64,000 nucleotides of DNA from Stomoxys calcitrans (Eukaryota > Arthropoda > Insecta > Diptera > Muscidae), in assembly GCF_963082655.1 (NCBI RefSeq), contig NC_081556.1:69239227-69303226 (forward strand), read 5' to 3'. Below, in pieces: positions 22,964-35,294 of this stretch. Numbering within the stretch: the stretch's first letter is position 1; each line of letters starts with the position of its first letter. The notes below the pieces were generated by a model that did no database searches, had not been told where the DNA came from, and saw only the letters and a program-made list of their open reading frames with translations. A program made the position numbers and the translations under genes.

Positions 22964-23941
22964 TTGCCTGTTGTTGTTGACGTCATCATTTTCATTTACA
23001 TCCAATTTGAGCAAAATCATAAAATTGTTTCTTTGTGCTAAACATAAAACCCTACATTACGCTAAAATACTTTTATGCTTCAGCAATTATTTCCATTTCC
23101 CCCTAGCACAATTTCCGATGCACTTGGATGAAATGCATTCTTTAGTCAAACATTTCCAGATTTACTGAACCCTCAAGTTTAGTGCTAGCATCCACCCCAA
23201 CCCCACACTAACGTACCCACACGATATATTCGGTTGCGGATAAGCTTTGCCATTTCAGCTGTTTCTCACCAGGTACAAAGGAATTTCAGCTTCCATTCGA
23301 TATTTATTGAATTTCACATTTGTGCATCCATAGCAGAAATTATTACAAAGCAAAGTGTTACACTTCCCAAGTGCTAAGTCACGCCCTTGATTGTCTGTAT
23401 AGTTGGGGTTACAAACAGGGATTCACATGTGGAAAGGATATGCTGGAATTATGGATTTGTATTTGCAAATGGACATTTTTACGACGACAAACTGAGTATA
23501 TATAAAAGTAAAAGATTTGCGCTTTGCTTTTATGGTACATGGTTTGTTTGCTCCTTAACTAACTGGGGATCAAACCACCCGACGATGTCCCCTATGCGGA
23601 TATCGGAAATGCCGTTGAGAGTATAGTACGAGTCAGATAAATGAAAATAGTATTGAAATCATGTCTGGGGTCCATTAAGCACCCACAAACGGATATGTAG
23701 GTCGTACAGGAAAATATGAGACTCAGAGGAAAGTTTATGGGAATTTAATACAAATTAAAGTGCTGGACAAAACGAATTGAATGAATATTTGATTGAGGTG
23801 TTGATGGAAACAATTTGGGAAATTTTGCAAAAATCACAAATCAGTAATTTTTTATAACTTTAAAAATTCAAGCAATAGCGGTTTTGAAAATTTTCGTAAC
23901 GAAATTTCAATGGCCAGAAGCATTTGATGCTGTCTTATTAA
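22964..23941. other. No gene or known repeat recognised
   Basis: Moderately AT-rich and apparently unique in the window. Short plus-strand frames at 23320-23505 and 23387-23626 overlap in different frames with no recognisable domain. This is one of the few candidates for host single-copy DNA. Confidence 0.4.
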
Positions 23942-24404
23942 GAACAAGTGAAAGCGTGCTAAGTTCGGACGGGCCGAATCTTGGGAACCCACCACCATGG
24001 ATTCTGTTAAATATGGGAGCTATATCTGGTTATTGACCATTTGGACCGTACTTGGCACAGTTGTTAAAAATCATAACAGAATACTATATGCAATATTTTA
24101 GCCAAATCGTATAAAAATCGCGGCCTATAGGGCTCAAGAAGTCAAATCGGGAGATCGGTTTATATTTCAGCCAAATCGGACAACAATCGCGGCTTCCAGG
24201 GGCTCAAGAAGTCAAATCGGGAGATTGGTTTATATAAGAGCTATATTAGGTTCTTAACCGATTTGGGCCGTACTTGGCACGACTCAGAATCGCGAGACGA
24301 TCAAGAATAAATATACTTTATGGGGTCCTAGATCAATATTTCGAGGTGTTACAAACGAAATGTCTAGATTGGTATACCACCATCCTATGCTGGTGGGTAT
24401 AAAA
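23942..24404 (-). mobile_element. HINE family 1, short variant
   Basis: On the minus strand it begins TATACCCACCAGCATAGGAT (near 24400) and ends with GATTCGGCCCGTCCGAACTT and AGCACGCTTTCACTTGTTC at 23942. Only about two internal repeats remain. Confidence 0.75.
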
Positions 24405-24670
24405 ATATGGCGATAAAACCACTATTTTGGCCATCAGATACGATTTTGTTTCAAGAGCACTAAAATCCAAATTTCTTCGCTAAATGGAACATAGTGCAAA
24501 AATAATAACTTTTGCAGGCAAAAACTTAGTGTCTGTTAAATTAAAAGAAATTTTTTCGTGTTGTCTATTTAAAAAAATTGTTAAGAAAATCAAAAATACT
24601 ACGGCACTATAAATGCCGTTTATAGCACATATAAGAAATGTCATCAATATTGGACAATGGATTAAATTTT

Positions 24671-25031
24671 TATACCCTATACCATAGGATGGTGGTGTAC
24701 TAATTTCGTCATTCTGTTTATAAAAGTATACACATTCATGATCGTCATGACAAAGTTTTTCCAATTTCCATAGACTTCGTCTCTAGGCCGGAAAACATGC
24801 CTGTACCAAGTTTGAAGACAATCGGATGAAAATTAAGGCCTGAAGTTCATACACAAATTAATATGGACAGACGGTCAGACAGACAGAAGGACAGATGGAC
24901 ATATTGTAGCTAAATCGAATCAGAAAGTGATTCTGGGTTTATAAATGGGTCTATCTCTCTTCCTTTTGGGTGTTACAAACAAATGTACTAAGTTTTAATA
25001 CCCTATACCACGGTAGTGATGTATGGTATAA
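24671..25031 (+). mobile_element. HINE family 3 element
   Basis: Starts TATACCCTATACCATAGGAT. It includes ATTAATATGGACAGACGGTC and GTTTTAATACCCTATACCAC and ends GTGATGTATGGTATAAAAA. Short and complete-looking, which supports family 3 being its own element type. Confidence 0.65.
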
Positions 25032-25295
25032 AAAAACAACAATTTGCTGTGTTTATGCTTCTTCTTCATTTATGAAAAAAATAACCCATTTTGATGGCTT
25101 TCTTTAAGGAAAATTAATTTTTATTTATATTCGTCGCTTTTTTGGAAGACTATCTTTCGATTGATGCCAATTTCATTAAAATCCACTCAGCCGTTTAACC
25201 GTACTATGTACCACAAAATCGCCTTTATAAAACCCTTGGCCGTTTAATAATATAATATTTGGATTTATAAGCTATTATCTGGTTTAAATAGCTTA
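25032..25295. other. No gene recognised
   Basis: AT-rich; no family resemblance seen. Confidence 0.35.
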
Positions 25296-25660
25296 CGTAT
25301 GATTTGTGTTTTGTTTCACTGTCAATCATCTTCAGTTTGGTCTATAATTTAACCATGAATCGCCTCGCTTGCAAATTATTGAATTTTTTTATCAAAATGC
25401 GTGCTCAGTTAAGAGTTCATCCCGCGCTTCTTCCATTGAACGACGAAGCTCATTTTGGGCTCAATGGGTAAGTAAATAAGCAGAATTGCCGATTTTGGAG
25501 TGGAGGTCAACCAGAAGCATTGCAAGAGCTACTATAATAATCTACAATGCACAGAGAAAAAGTCACAGTTTGGTGCGGTTTATGGGCTGGTGGCATCATT
25601 AGACCGTACTTCTTCAAAGATGATGCGTATCGTAACGTACAATTTCCTATAATTGGTTGT
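25296..25660 (+). pseudogene. mariner-like transposase 5' fragment
   Basis: ATGAATCGCCTCGCTTGCAA is followed by phrases translating to IIEFFYQNACSV-like, NDEAHFGLNG, VNKQNCRFWSGG and REKVTVWCGLWAGGIIRPYF. This is the same transposase group as at 6493-6816 and 29991-30760, but with in-frame stops and a frameshift near 25470. The 5' untranslated part (GTTTCACTGTCAATCATCTT) is the reverse complement of 30715-30750, so both belong to one family. Only the N-terminal ~110 residues are represented. Confidence 0.75.
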
Positions 25661-26378
25661 GTTCAAATTTCATCCAATCTATTTCACATCCTTATTTTTT
25701 CCGCTCTTTACTTTTTCAGCATAACGTTTTTCACAATAAATTTGCTTCTTTACTTTGAAATAATAATTGAATAAATAATACTTTATGGAGAAATAAAAAA
25801 AAACTACACTTTCTATTTTTCTTGTGTCTGTATATGATAGAAGCGAGGCATATATTTGACTCATTCTCACTTCTTTTTGCAGTACATATTTGTTAAAGGA
25901 AACACAATATAATCTTGATCAAGGCACAGATTATACTATTAAATTACAATTTATTTTGTACAATTAAAAATATGTTCAACGTCTGACTTGGTTACCAATC
26001 AATTGTCGTGATATAAAAGAAAAACAAATTTTTTGAAATTGAAAACGATGTCCCTAATTATATGCATTTTCCATACATAATATGAACATTTCAGCTAATT
26101 TACTTTGTACAAAATTTCACTTAAATTTTGTGTTTGGAAAAATTTTCATTTAAATTTTGTCTTTATTGAAAAGTTTTTTGTAATTTTTATTTTGCAGATA
26201 ATTGCATTAACCTTTTGAATATGGAGAAAATTTCATTTACATTTTGTCCTTTAAGAAAATTTATTGAAATTTTATCAGCGAAAAGTTATTTACAATTTTG
26301 CAATTAATGAATATAAATATCATTAAAATTTTGTTATTAAATGCAATTGTTTTTGCCAACTATAAGAATAATTGTTAA
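25661..26378. other. No gene recognised; AT-rich
   Basis: Contains recurring AAATTTTGT / AAAATTTCATTTA words (26100-26340), suggestive of a low-complexity decayed repeat. No frames of interest. Confidence 0.4.
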
Positions 26379-27395
26379 ACAAACAAGTAAAAAGGCGTTA
26401 AGTTCGGCCCGGCAGAACTTTGGATGCCCACCACCTCGGGTATATATGTAAACCACATTTCATCAAAATCCGGTAAAATTTGCATACCTTATGTCCCATA
26501 GCAGTTATATCGAAATATGTTCGGATTTGTCTTTTCATGGGGCCAAGACTTTAAATCGAGATTTCGGTCTACATGGCAGCTATACACAAATGTAGACCGA
26601 TTGGGGCCAAGTTGCAGAAAAATGGCGAAGAGCCTAACACAACTTACTGTCTCAAATTTTAGCGACATCGGACAATAAATGCGCCTTTTATGGCCCCAAA
26701 ACCTAAAACCGAGAGATCGGTCTATATGACAGCTATATCCAAATCTGAACCGATCAGTGCCAACTTGAAGAAAGATGTCGAAGGGCCTAAGACAACTCGG
26801 ATCGGTATATATTGCAGCTATATTTAAATCAGGACCAATCTGAGCCAAATTAACGAAGGATGTCGAAGGGCCTAACACAACTCACTGTCCCAAATTTCAG
26901 CAAAATCGGATAATAAATGTGGCTTTTATGGGCCTAAGACCCTAAATCGGAGGATTGGTCTATATGGCAGCTATATCCAAACTGAACCGATCTGAGCCAA
27001 AGTGACGAAGGATGTCGAAGAGCCTAACGCAACTCACTGTCCCAAATTTCAGCAAAATCAGATAATAAATGTGGCTTTTATGGACCTAAGACCCGAAGTC
27101 GGCCGATCGGTCTATATGAGGTCTATATCAAGATATAGACCAATATAGCCCATCTTCAAACTTAACCTGCTTATGGACAAAAAAAGAATCTGTGCAAAAT
27201 TTCAGCTTAATATCTCTATTTTTTAAGACTGTATCGTGATTTCAACAGACAGACGGACGGACACGTCTAGATCGTCTTAGATTTTTACGCTGATCAACTA
27301 TATATATACTTTATGGGGTCGGTAATGGATATTTCGATGTGTTGCAAACGGAATGACAAAATGAATATACCCCCATACTACGGTGGTGGGTATAC
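26379..27395 (-). mobile_element. HINE family 2, full length
   Basis: On the minus strand it starts TATACCCACCACCGTAGTAT (near 27394), carries a GTCY stretch (about 27247-27262) and ~150-bp repeats, then the sub-terminal repeat CCCGAGGTGGTGGGCATCCA, a degenerated hairpin (TTCTGCCGGGCCGAACTT) and the terminus AACGCCTTTTTACTTGTTT at 26379. It retains the GTCY block that the copy at 8578 lost. Confidence 0.82.
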
Positions 27396-27465
27396 AAATA
27401 AAAATATATATATTTTGGTGAGCTCACAAAAAAAGATCTGGCAGCACCCCCTAGTAGAGAAGCTT

Positions 27466-27592
27466 AGAGAAGTTTGCTGATTATTTAACCGCTGAAAATT
27501 ACTTCTGATGTTCGCGCTGAGATTTAAACTCAGGCGATCAGCATCAAAGCCGGACAAGCTATCCTCTGAGTTAGCTATGGAGGTCTCCTAAC
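27466..27592 (-). mobile_element. tRNA-derived SINE, 5' part
   Basis: The minus strand has an A-box-like TAGCTAACTCAGAGGATAG and a B-box-like GAGTTTAAATCTCAGCGCG about 40 bp apart, an internal Pol III promoter arrangement. The tail portion ends at about 27466. Related copies lie at 33000-33215 and 49385-49635. Confidence 0.65.
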
Positions 27593-27800
27593 CTGATATA
27601 GCTCCTATAAAATCCAATCTATTCTATTGACATCTTGAGCAACAACAGGAAGCAATTTTTACCCAAACATAAAGAAAAATTCATTTTTCTATTTATGAAC
27701 TCCTGATTTAGTTTCTACCTTTAAAGAAAAACCGAGAAAAAAACTTGACAAATGTGATCTATGGTGGAGGGTATACAAGATCAACCGAACTTAGCAATGA
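27593..27800 (+). mobile_element. HINE family 1 3'-end fragment
   Basis: Has CCTGATATAGCTCCTATAAA and then ATGGTGGAGGGTATACAAGA followed by a decayed hairpin (TCAACCGAACTTAGCA). Only the 3' ~200 bp remain. Confidence 0.6.
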
Positions 27801-27928
27801 AATCAGGAGATAGTTCATATGAACATATTTGTCACAAATGCATGGAGATCTACAACACCCAACTGTACCGCATTTTATGGTTTAATGGCCTTAAATAAAA
27901 AAATCTGTTCATATGGGGCTGCATTAGT

Positions 27929-28055
27929 ATGCAAATTTGCCCACGAACATTCCATTAAGGACGAGGGGCAAATTTCTTACATATCACCACTGCACCACTG
28001 TTGTAATCCCGAACGTGTCACTATTTGGTGCGGTTTATGGTGTGGTGGGACCTTA
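27929..28055 (-). mobile_element. SINE 3' fragment joined to a transposase crumb
   Basis: 27929-27991 contains GCAAATTTGCCCACGAACAT and CATTAAGGACGAGGGGCAAA, matching the 3' region of the SINE type (compare 39147-39200). 28005-28050 translates on the plus strand to NPERVTIWCGLWCGGT, the conserved core of the mariner-like transposase group seen at 6493, 25296 and 30363. The overlapping 141-codon frame (27819-28244) is a chance fusion of these crumbs. Confidence 0.6.
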
Positions 28056-29689
28056 ATTTTTCATCGAGAGATGAGTAAATATTTTTTATGGTTGGAGTCA
28101 AGTTATATTTATCTGGGCAATGATTACAACATTCAACAAGGCAATACGCGTCACACAAGCAACAAAGCCTATCATCTCTGGAAGAGGCGATCCCACACAG
28201 AAAAAATGAAAAACTTGGTTCAATTAACAAATTTGTACATTTAATTAAAATATTTGCTGAAATCGGAATTATAAAATGATTAAAAATTTTGCAATTTTGA
28301 TATATGATGAGCTTAAAAATCGTATTAAAGTGGTTATTAACTCCAGAAACCAATTTATTTGAATGTTACCCTTTCTTTTAAATAACTTTTTTTTTTTAAT
28401 ATTTTAGTGAAAATTAATAATTGATATGTTTCACATTAAAAGCAAACCTTTTATATCATTGGAATACATTGCGGATAAAACATGAAATATATAACTTATA
28501 AAATGTAAATGCTTCGAAATAAATTCTTCCGACAATGTAGAGACGTTTGTAATGTCTCTACATTGTCGGGGGCATCGTCTGGAAAGTGTATTATAAACAC
28601 AATGATTTATTTACATATTTTAAATGAACGTAAGAAATACCAACTTTAAAACTTGAAGTACAATATGACGGAATCTAAATGCATTTGTGTTATACAAGCC
28701 GTTTTCCAATCCAATATAATTTTTAATAGATAATAAAAAATTAAGAAAAAAAAAATAATAGAATACGACAATATTTAAAAAAATTCAGAAATACTACGTT
28801 TATATTCACCAATGACCTCGAATTTGTTGCGCTAGAAATTTGTCCATCACCATATTTAATCGGTCAAATGTAGGTCAATATTTTTTTTTGTGCAGTTAGT
28901 TCATTTGCACTATCAGAGCATTTGTCTCAAAAAATTATATGTTTCATTGAATACAAATATAACACCTCTTATTGGGAAACATTTAACATTTCATTCATTT
29001 GTTAGTAGATTCATATTACGATGTTAGAATTACAAAATTTTTTAAATTTGTTTCCTAGGTGAAGTCGCCTCGAACTAAAAATAATATTGGAATGGGATGC
29101 TCTATATTCAATTGGATTCATAACAGTCATCATGTGCATCAGCAGCAAATTTCGATGCACACATTGTGAAGGTACAAAAGAAATGTGAAAATAAACAGAT
29201 TTATATCTTTGGGGCGGGAGCAAGTACGCATTGGATCTTTTTGTTTTTTTTTTTTTTCAACTTTCAAATGTAAGTGTTCCACGAGTATGTATTACCCTTA
29301 CAACATAGACACAGAATAGGCATCAGCCAGTATACGGTTTATCAAAATTTAAATTAATTTAAGGAAGGAATGGAAATTGTTATTAAAGTATGGCATAAAC
29401 AATAGCTCCTATCTATAGGCTGGTTCTACGTTCGTTTTTCACAATTGCAAACACATGTTTTTCGCGATGACTTTTTTGAAACACTACAAAATTCTCAATA
29501 ATAACATAATACTTTTACCAAAATTGTTGAATAAACAATGAGGGAATGTCCTAAATGAAATCTGCTAGTTTTCTACTTCAAAAACTTTTATCTGAAAAAG
29601 GAATTACGACAAAATTGAAGTAAAACCTTTTGCTGAAGTGCAACCTTTTGTTTTAGAGCAAACACTTTATTGAAGTAAAACTGGATTAT
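28056..29689. other. No gene recognised; AT-rich ~1.6 kb
   Basis: Strongly AT-rich with poly-T/poly-A runs (28388, 29240-29258). It contains a 16-bp perfect hairpin at 28529-28569. No domain or repeat family recognised. Confidence 0.45.
28529..28569. repeat. Perfect 16-bp inverted repeat with 9-nt loop
   Basis: CCGACAATGTAGAGAC is followed by GTTTGTAAT and the exact reverse complement GTCTCTACATTGTCGG. No surrounding element explains it. Confidence 0.95.
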
Positions 29690-29990
29690 GTTTAGCTTGA
29701 CCGAATCTTATGTAACTCCAACAAAGGATGATATTTGTTATGTTATGTTCTTTATACTAATAATTTTTAAGCTGAAATTAAAAACCCTTTTAAGCTCATT
29801 GTATGTTCCTAACAAGACCAATCCAGAAATCGGGTTTAATGGGATGCAAGTCATAACAGAAGTCTATGTGCACAAGTTTAGCTAAATCGGATAAACTATA
29901 CGCTTTCTAGGGGCTGAAGAAGTTAAATGGGAACTTCGGTTCCAATTTGGCTCATTTGCAATTCCGACTGATCCACACCAATAAGAAGTA
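29690..29990 (-). mobile_element. Decayed HINE fragment
   Basis: Phrases AGCTTGACCGAATCTTATGT (decayed 3' end), TTTAGCTAAATCGGATAAAC and CCGACTGATCCACACCAATA match HINE internal sequence. It is cut at 29990 by the next element, at a TA. Confidence 0.6.
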
Positions 29991-30760
29991 AAGGGTGATT
30001 TTTTAAGAGCTATAGCAAAGTTTATAAAAAAACATTAAATTCAGAAAAATGCATGAAGTCTTTATTAGAATCAATATTACGGTCCATATGATTTACTATT
30101 TGAAGATTATTTCATGCAAATGTTGACCGTGACTGAGCCTCAAATGGTCCATCCGCTTAGTCCAAATTTTGCATACCCTTTCCAACATTTCGGCCGGTAT
30201 CTCATGAGTAAATGCTACAATGCCGGGCTTGTTTGTATTGACAAGAGCTTTAATATAGCCACACAAAAAATAGTCTAAAGGCGTTAAATCGCATTGTCTA
30301 GGCGGCCATTTGACTGGTCCGAACGTGAAATAAAATGTTCACCGAACTCGCCTCTCAATAAGTCAATTGTAACGCGTGCTGTGTGGATGTGGCACCGTCT
30401 TGTTGAAACCACATGTCATGCAAGTCAAACTCTTGCATTTTGGGCAAAAAAAGTTGGATATCATCTCACCGTAGCGCTCACCATTCGCAGTTACGTTACG
30501 ATACGCATCATCTTTAAAGAAGCATGGTCCAATGATGCCATCAGCCCATAAACCGTACCAAACAGTGAATTTTTCTGGATGCATAGGTAGCTTATGAGAA
30601 AAAGAATGGGCAAAAATGATTGCACGATGAACCTTTTTAATAGAGCATGCATTTTGATAATAAACATCAATCATTTACAAGCGTTGTTCGTTTGTAAAAG
30701 GATTCATGGTTAAATTATAAACCAAACTGAAGATGATTGACTGTGAAACACAACCGCACT
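29991..30760 (-). pseudogene. mariner-like transposon relic, possibly DD41D-type
   Basis: The left end AAGGGTGATTTTTTAAGAGC follows TA (29989-29990) and matches the TIR start of 6419-7024. The minus-strand frame 30363-30674 (103 aa) has HPEKFTVWYGLWADGIIGPC and then NGERYGEMISNFF, followed by a frame-broken WFQQDGAT block. Beyond further frameshifts come WPPRQCDLTPLDYF-type sequence and a C-terminal region. From the QQDG Asp to the PLDY Asp I count about 41 residues if the frameshifts are ignored, which would fit the DD41D group; this is uncertain. The right TIR is absent near 30760. Confidence 0.7.
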
Positions 30761-31004
30761 GAGCTCAAACTTTTATTCCAAAAAATTGCCTAGTCCCCAT
30801 ATTCGAGAATATTTTACATAATATAAACTATGCAGCTTCTCAATTGCCAAAATCTTTAAATTTTGCTTGCTCTTTGTGAGTAAAATGCAATGAATAATAT
30901 CGGCCGCATATTCTAATGAATTTTTGTTTGTTACTGGTAACTTTTAAAATCAAAATTTCACAGTGGCATATAATTTATTTATTGTGCAGTTAAGGTAAAC
31001 GGAG
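30761..31004. other. No gene recognised
   Basis: AT-rich flank between a transposon relic and a HINE fragment. Confidence 0.35.
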
Positions 31005-31600
31005 GATATACAAGATTCGGCCCGGCCACCATGGATCGCATTTGTCGAGTTCTTTCCCGGTATATCTTTTAAGACAAACAAAAGATAAAAGAAAAGTATT
31101 GCTATGTTAATTGAATTGAGTGTTGGCGACCATAGTTGAAGTCCATGCGTAAAATGTCAGCCCAATCGAATAAGAATTTTGCCATTTAGGGGCTCAAGAA
31201 GTAAAATAGGGAGATCGGTTTATATGGAAGCTGTATATCAGTTTATGGACCGATTTAAACCACACTAGGCACAGTTGTTGGAAATCATAACAAAACACCT
31301 CATGCAATTTCAGCCAAATCGGATAAGAATTGCGTCCTCTGGTGGCTCAAGAAGTCAAGAACCCAGATCAGTTTATAGGGCAGATATATCAAAACATGCA
31401 CCGATATGGCCCATTTCAATTTTAACTGACTTGCACTAATAAGAAGTATTTGTGCAAAATTTTAAACGGATAGCTTTACTCCTTCGAAAGTAAGTCTGCT
31501 CTCGACAGACAGACAGACGGACAGCCGGACGGACGGACATGGCTAGATCGACTTAAGACGGACATGGCTAGATCGATCAAGAATATAGACTCTTTTTTTT
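31005..31600 (-). mobile_element. HINE family 1 fragment with chimeric end
   Basis: At 31010-31030 a plus-oriented 3' end (GATATACAAGATTCGGCCCG) runs straight into minus-oriented sequence (ACCATGGATCGCATTTGTCG), so two opposed HINE ends are joined. The body has the usual repeats and a GACGGACA-type run near 31510-31575 with a local duplication of GACGGACATGGCTAGATCGA. It ends abruptly at about 31600. Confidence 0.65.
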
Positions 31601-31611
31601 GTCCAAAACCA

Positions 31612-32794
31612 GGTTAAGTTCGAAGATGGGCTATATCGGACTATATCTTGATATAGCCCCCATATAGACCGATCCGACGATTTAGGGTCTTAGGCCCATA
31701 AAATCCACATTTATTATGCGATTTTGCTGAAATTTGGGACAATGAGTAAAGTTAAGCCCCTTGACATCCTTCTGCAATATGGCATAGATCGGTTAAGCTT
31801 TTGTTATAGTTGCTATATAGACCGATCTCTCGATTTAAGGTTTTGGGGCCATAAAAGGCGCATTTATTGTCCGATGTCGCCGAAATTTGGGACAGTGAGT
31901 TGTGTTACTTCGACATCCTTCTTGTATTTGGCCTAGATCGGTCGATATTTATATTTAGCTGCCATATAGACCGATCTCTCGATGTAAAGTTTTTGGGCCA
32001 TAAATGGTGCATTAATTGTCCGATGTCGTCAAAATTTGGAACAGTGACTTAAGTTAGGCCCCTCGATATCTTTCTGTAATATGGCAAAGATCGGCCCAGA
32101 GTTGGATACAGCTGCCTTATAGATCGATCTCTCAATTTAAGGTCGTGCGCCCATAAAAGTCGCATTTATTGTCCGATTTCGCCAAAATTTGGGTCAGTGA
32201 GTTGTGTTGTGTCCTTCAATACTATTCTACAGATCGGTCTAGATTTGGATATAGCTTCCATATAGACTGATCTCTCGATATAAGGTTTTGGGCCCATAAA
32301 AGGCGCATTTATTGTCTGATTTCGCCAAAATTTGGGACAGTGAGTGTTGTTAGCGCCTTCGACATCCTTCTTCAATTTGGCCCAGTTCGGTTAAGATTTG
32401 GATAAAGCTGTCATATGGACGGATCTTTCGATTTTAAGTCTTGGCCACATAAAAGGCACATTTATAATCCGATTTCGCTCAAATCTGACACAGTGACTAA
32501 TGTTTTCGACTTCCATGTCGTAGATGGTTTAGATCGGTCTATATTTGGACATGGCTTCCAAAAAGACCAATAGTTTATTCTGCAAAATCAAACAATGATT
32601 TGTACTTATTAGACCACTCAATATCCACTTCGAATTTGGTCCAAATCAGTCTATATTTCGATAAAGTTGTTATGGGGGCATAAATTATGCATTTTTCACC
32701 GGATTCCGACGAAAGTTGGTTTATATATATATACCCGAGGTGATGGGTATCCAAAGTTCGGCCTGGCCAAACTTGAAGCCTTTTTACTTGTTTT
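31612..32794 (+). mobile_element. HINE family 2, 5'-truncated
   Basis: Begins inside the element (AAGTTCGAAGATGGGCTATA), passes through six to seven ~150-bp repeats and ends with ATACCCGAGGTGATGGGTAT, a mutated hairpin (TTCGGCCTGGCCAAACTT) and GCCTTTTTACTTGTTTT. The 5' end and GTCY block are missing. Confidence 0.8.
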
Positions 32795-32999
32795 GTTGAA
32801 AATTTTTGTTGCTACTGGGTGCAGGAACTAGGCAGGGATATTTGGCCATAAAGTCAAAGCCAAACTTTTTACCGCTTGTTAACACAGTATTTGTAGGCTG
32901 ATTCAAATCTTTCAGATCTTTCAAAATGGAAGTGTCTTTGCGAATATCTTAGATTTGCGATCAGTTTAATTTTTGACAATTTACGCTCGTTTTAATTTA

Positions 33000-33215
33000 C
33001 TCGCAAATAATTTTAAGCAAAGGCGGACCGCAGTGCGACACCTCTTTGGGGAGAAGTTTTTTGATGGCATAGTACGTCACAAATGTCGCCAGCATTAGGA
33101 GGAAAAACCATCGCTGACATTTTTTTTTTAAATTCTCGCTAAGATTTGAATCCTGGGGTTCAGCGTAATAGGCGGACATTCTAAGCTTCGCGCTACTATA
33201 AATTTTAAATATATA
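33000..33215 (-). mobile_element. tRNA-derived SINE
   Basis: On the minus strand, GAACCCCAGGATTCAAATCTT gives a B box and GAATGTCCGCCTATTACGCT lies at the A-box position. This is followed by the SINE body CCTAATGCTGGCGACATTTG and AGAGGTGTCGCACTGCGG. I recall this body from abundant muscid SINEs (family knowledge, unchecked). Confidence 0.7.
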
Positions 33216-33219
33216 AAAA

Positions 33220-35294
33220 GAGAAGACTTGGGCAAGATAATTTAGATTGTCCAAACATTGAAGGCATTGACGACAATGTCAACAGGATTACGAGTGCACT
33301 GGTGGTTGTCCTCTTCGAGAAAGGAAATCGGCCCAAGAAAAACATTGGATGCCCGGGGGGATTCGCAACATCGGAAAAGAGGTCCGCAGACTTTATATCA
33401 GAGCACATTGTAAAAAAACGGAAGTGCATTGAAATGTGTATTACACACGGCTCAAGGAATTCGAAGAGATTGCCAGGGATGCAAAACGTGCGTCCTGGAA
33501 GCTTTCCTGATACCAGGTCGATAGCGTTAATGGCGCCGCCCAGATCAAAAAGTTTCCTTCAAAAATCCATGTTCTAACTGAAACTTTAGTATACGACATG
33601 GGATTGGAGCAGAGGCAACGGAGGGCATGTTTTCCACATGATACACCTGGATTCACGATGACACCGCAATCTTGGAATAATGAGATTGATCGAAGGCTTA
33701 TCATTACAAAATTTATGGTAAAGGAAGCCTTGAGGAGCTTCAAACCATTTAAGTCACCCAAATATGATGGAATATTTCCGGCGTCTCATCTGGCCACTAT
33801 TTTCACACCGTGTCTGGGAATTGCATATACTTCGAAAGCCTGTTAAGAGGCAATGGTGGTATTAATACCAAAGGCCTTTAAGCCTAACGTCCTTTCTACT
33901 CAAAACCATGGAACGCATTGTCTATACCATGGTGAGTATGACATTCAGCAAATTGCTTAAATACCAACAGCATGCCTATGTCAAGGGAAAGTCTGTGGAG
34001 ACTGCCATGCTCGAGGTTGAGCATAAAATAGAAGAATCCTTCGATGACAAGACGTACACATTGGCGGTTTGCATTGATATCGAGGGGGCGACACATTGAT
34101 CCAATCCTTATATCGGTACTGGGTGGACCGGGTCCTTAGAGACTGGATACAACATAAGCTACGGAACAGGTGGATAAATTGCGGGTCCCATGACATAAAT
34201 AAAGGGAGAAAGTAGCACAGGTCATGCCACAAGGGACGGCTATCAAATGTCCCCTGCTGCATGCTCTGTGACACTCCTTTGGCTGACCACCATAAATGAC
34301 CTATTATGGATGCTGGCTGAGGAGGGTTGTTATAATACATCTAGGGGTAAGGATCCGAACGAACTTTGCAGAAGGGCCCAAAGAGTCTTGCATATGGTAT
34401 ATGACTGGGCTAGACCTAGGGGTCTCAGTGTTAACTCAGAGAAGACAGAAATATGTCCGTTTCCTCAATAAAACGATTTCGATATCTACAAGGAAATACT
34501 AAGGTGTGATATTGAATAGGAAACTTAATTGGAAGTGTCGCATTAAGGAGCGTAATAAGAAGGCTCACAGATGTTGGCCAGTATTTAGAGGGGTCGTAGG
34601 CTCGAAATGAGGCCTGAATCCGAGGATAGTCCACTGGCTATACAGGAGCGTGATTAGGGCAATACTTACTTACGCCTCAGTAGTTTGGTGGTCTGCTATG
34701 GATAAAAAGTGGGATATAAGGACCATACAAAGGATTTTGAGAACATGTTGTCTTGACATTGGCTGAGCGATAAGGACCACTCCCACTAGGGTACTGGGGA
34801 CTATTCTAGATATCGGACCCACTGACATACAGGTTAAGTGTGAAGCAGTCACTGAGGCTATGAGACTTAAGGCGATAGGAGAATGGATTGAGGATGGGAG
34901 CAGTTTATACCATCGCAGTATAATCGAGACGACGATAGGAAACTTGTATTGTCATCTGGAAGATGATGTTACAAGGATGGATCAAAGCTTGAGGACAGAG
35001 TTGGCCTGGGGGTCTACATTGAGAACCCAGGGACTGAGATCCTGCGAGCGCATATCAGGCGATCAGGGAATGGGTAAGGTGGTTTGGTATTAATGCGTGG
35101 ACGTCGAGTGTGAACATCTTTACGGACAGTAAAATGGCCATAATGGCATTAACAACCAGAAAGTTAAGGTCACGATCAGTCTTGGAGTGTAAGAAGGAGA
35201 TTAACGTCTTCTCTGAGGATGGCATCTTTTGGGTGCCGGGCCATAACTGAATAAGGGTCGACGCAGTCCTATTTAAAGGCTGCTTATTGAATAT
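33220..35294 (+). pseudogene. RNase H-bearing LINE relic, family B copy 1
   Basis: In order on the plus strand: a Lys/Arg-rich linker before RT (33302-33570), RT N-terminal SFKPFKSPKYDGIFPASHLA (about 33740), YQQHAYVKGKSVETAMLEVE and LAVCIDIEGA (33960-34090), thumb-like sequences to 34860, then VNIFTDSKMAIMAL (about 35110, RNase H acidic site) and DGIFWVPGHN (about 35220). There are many stops and frameshifts. The QHAYxKGKSVETA and DIEGA phrases are typical of insect LINEs of the I/LOA type (family knowledge). Its 3' end is lost into family A sequence at about 35295. Confidence 0.8.

Noticed and set aside
27466..27592. Possible functional tRNA gene (A- and B-box-like words)
   Set aside because: No cloverleaf or anticodon arm could be drawn, and similar sequence recurs at 33000 and 49500, which fits a SINE.
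27819..28244. 141-codon frame as a gene
   Set aside because: A chance fusion of a SINE tail and a mariner-like transposase crumb.
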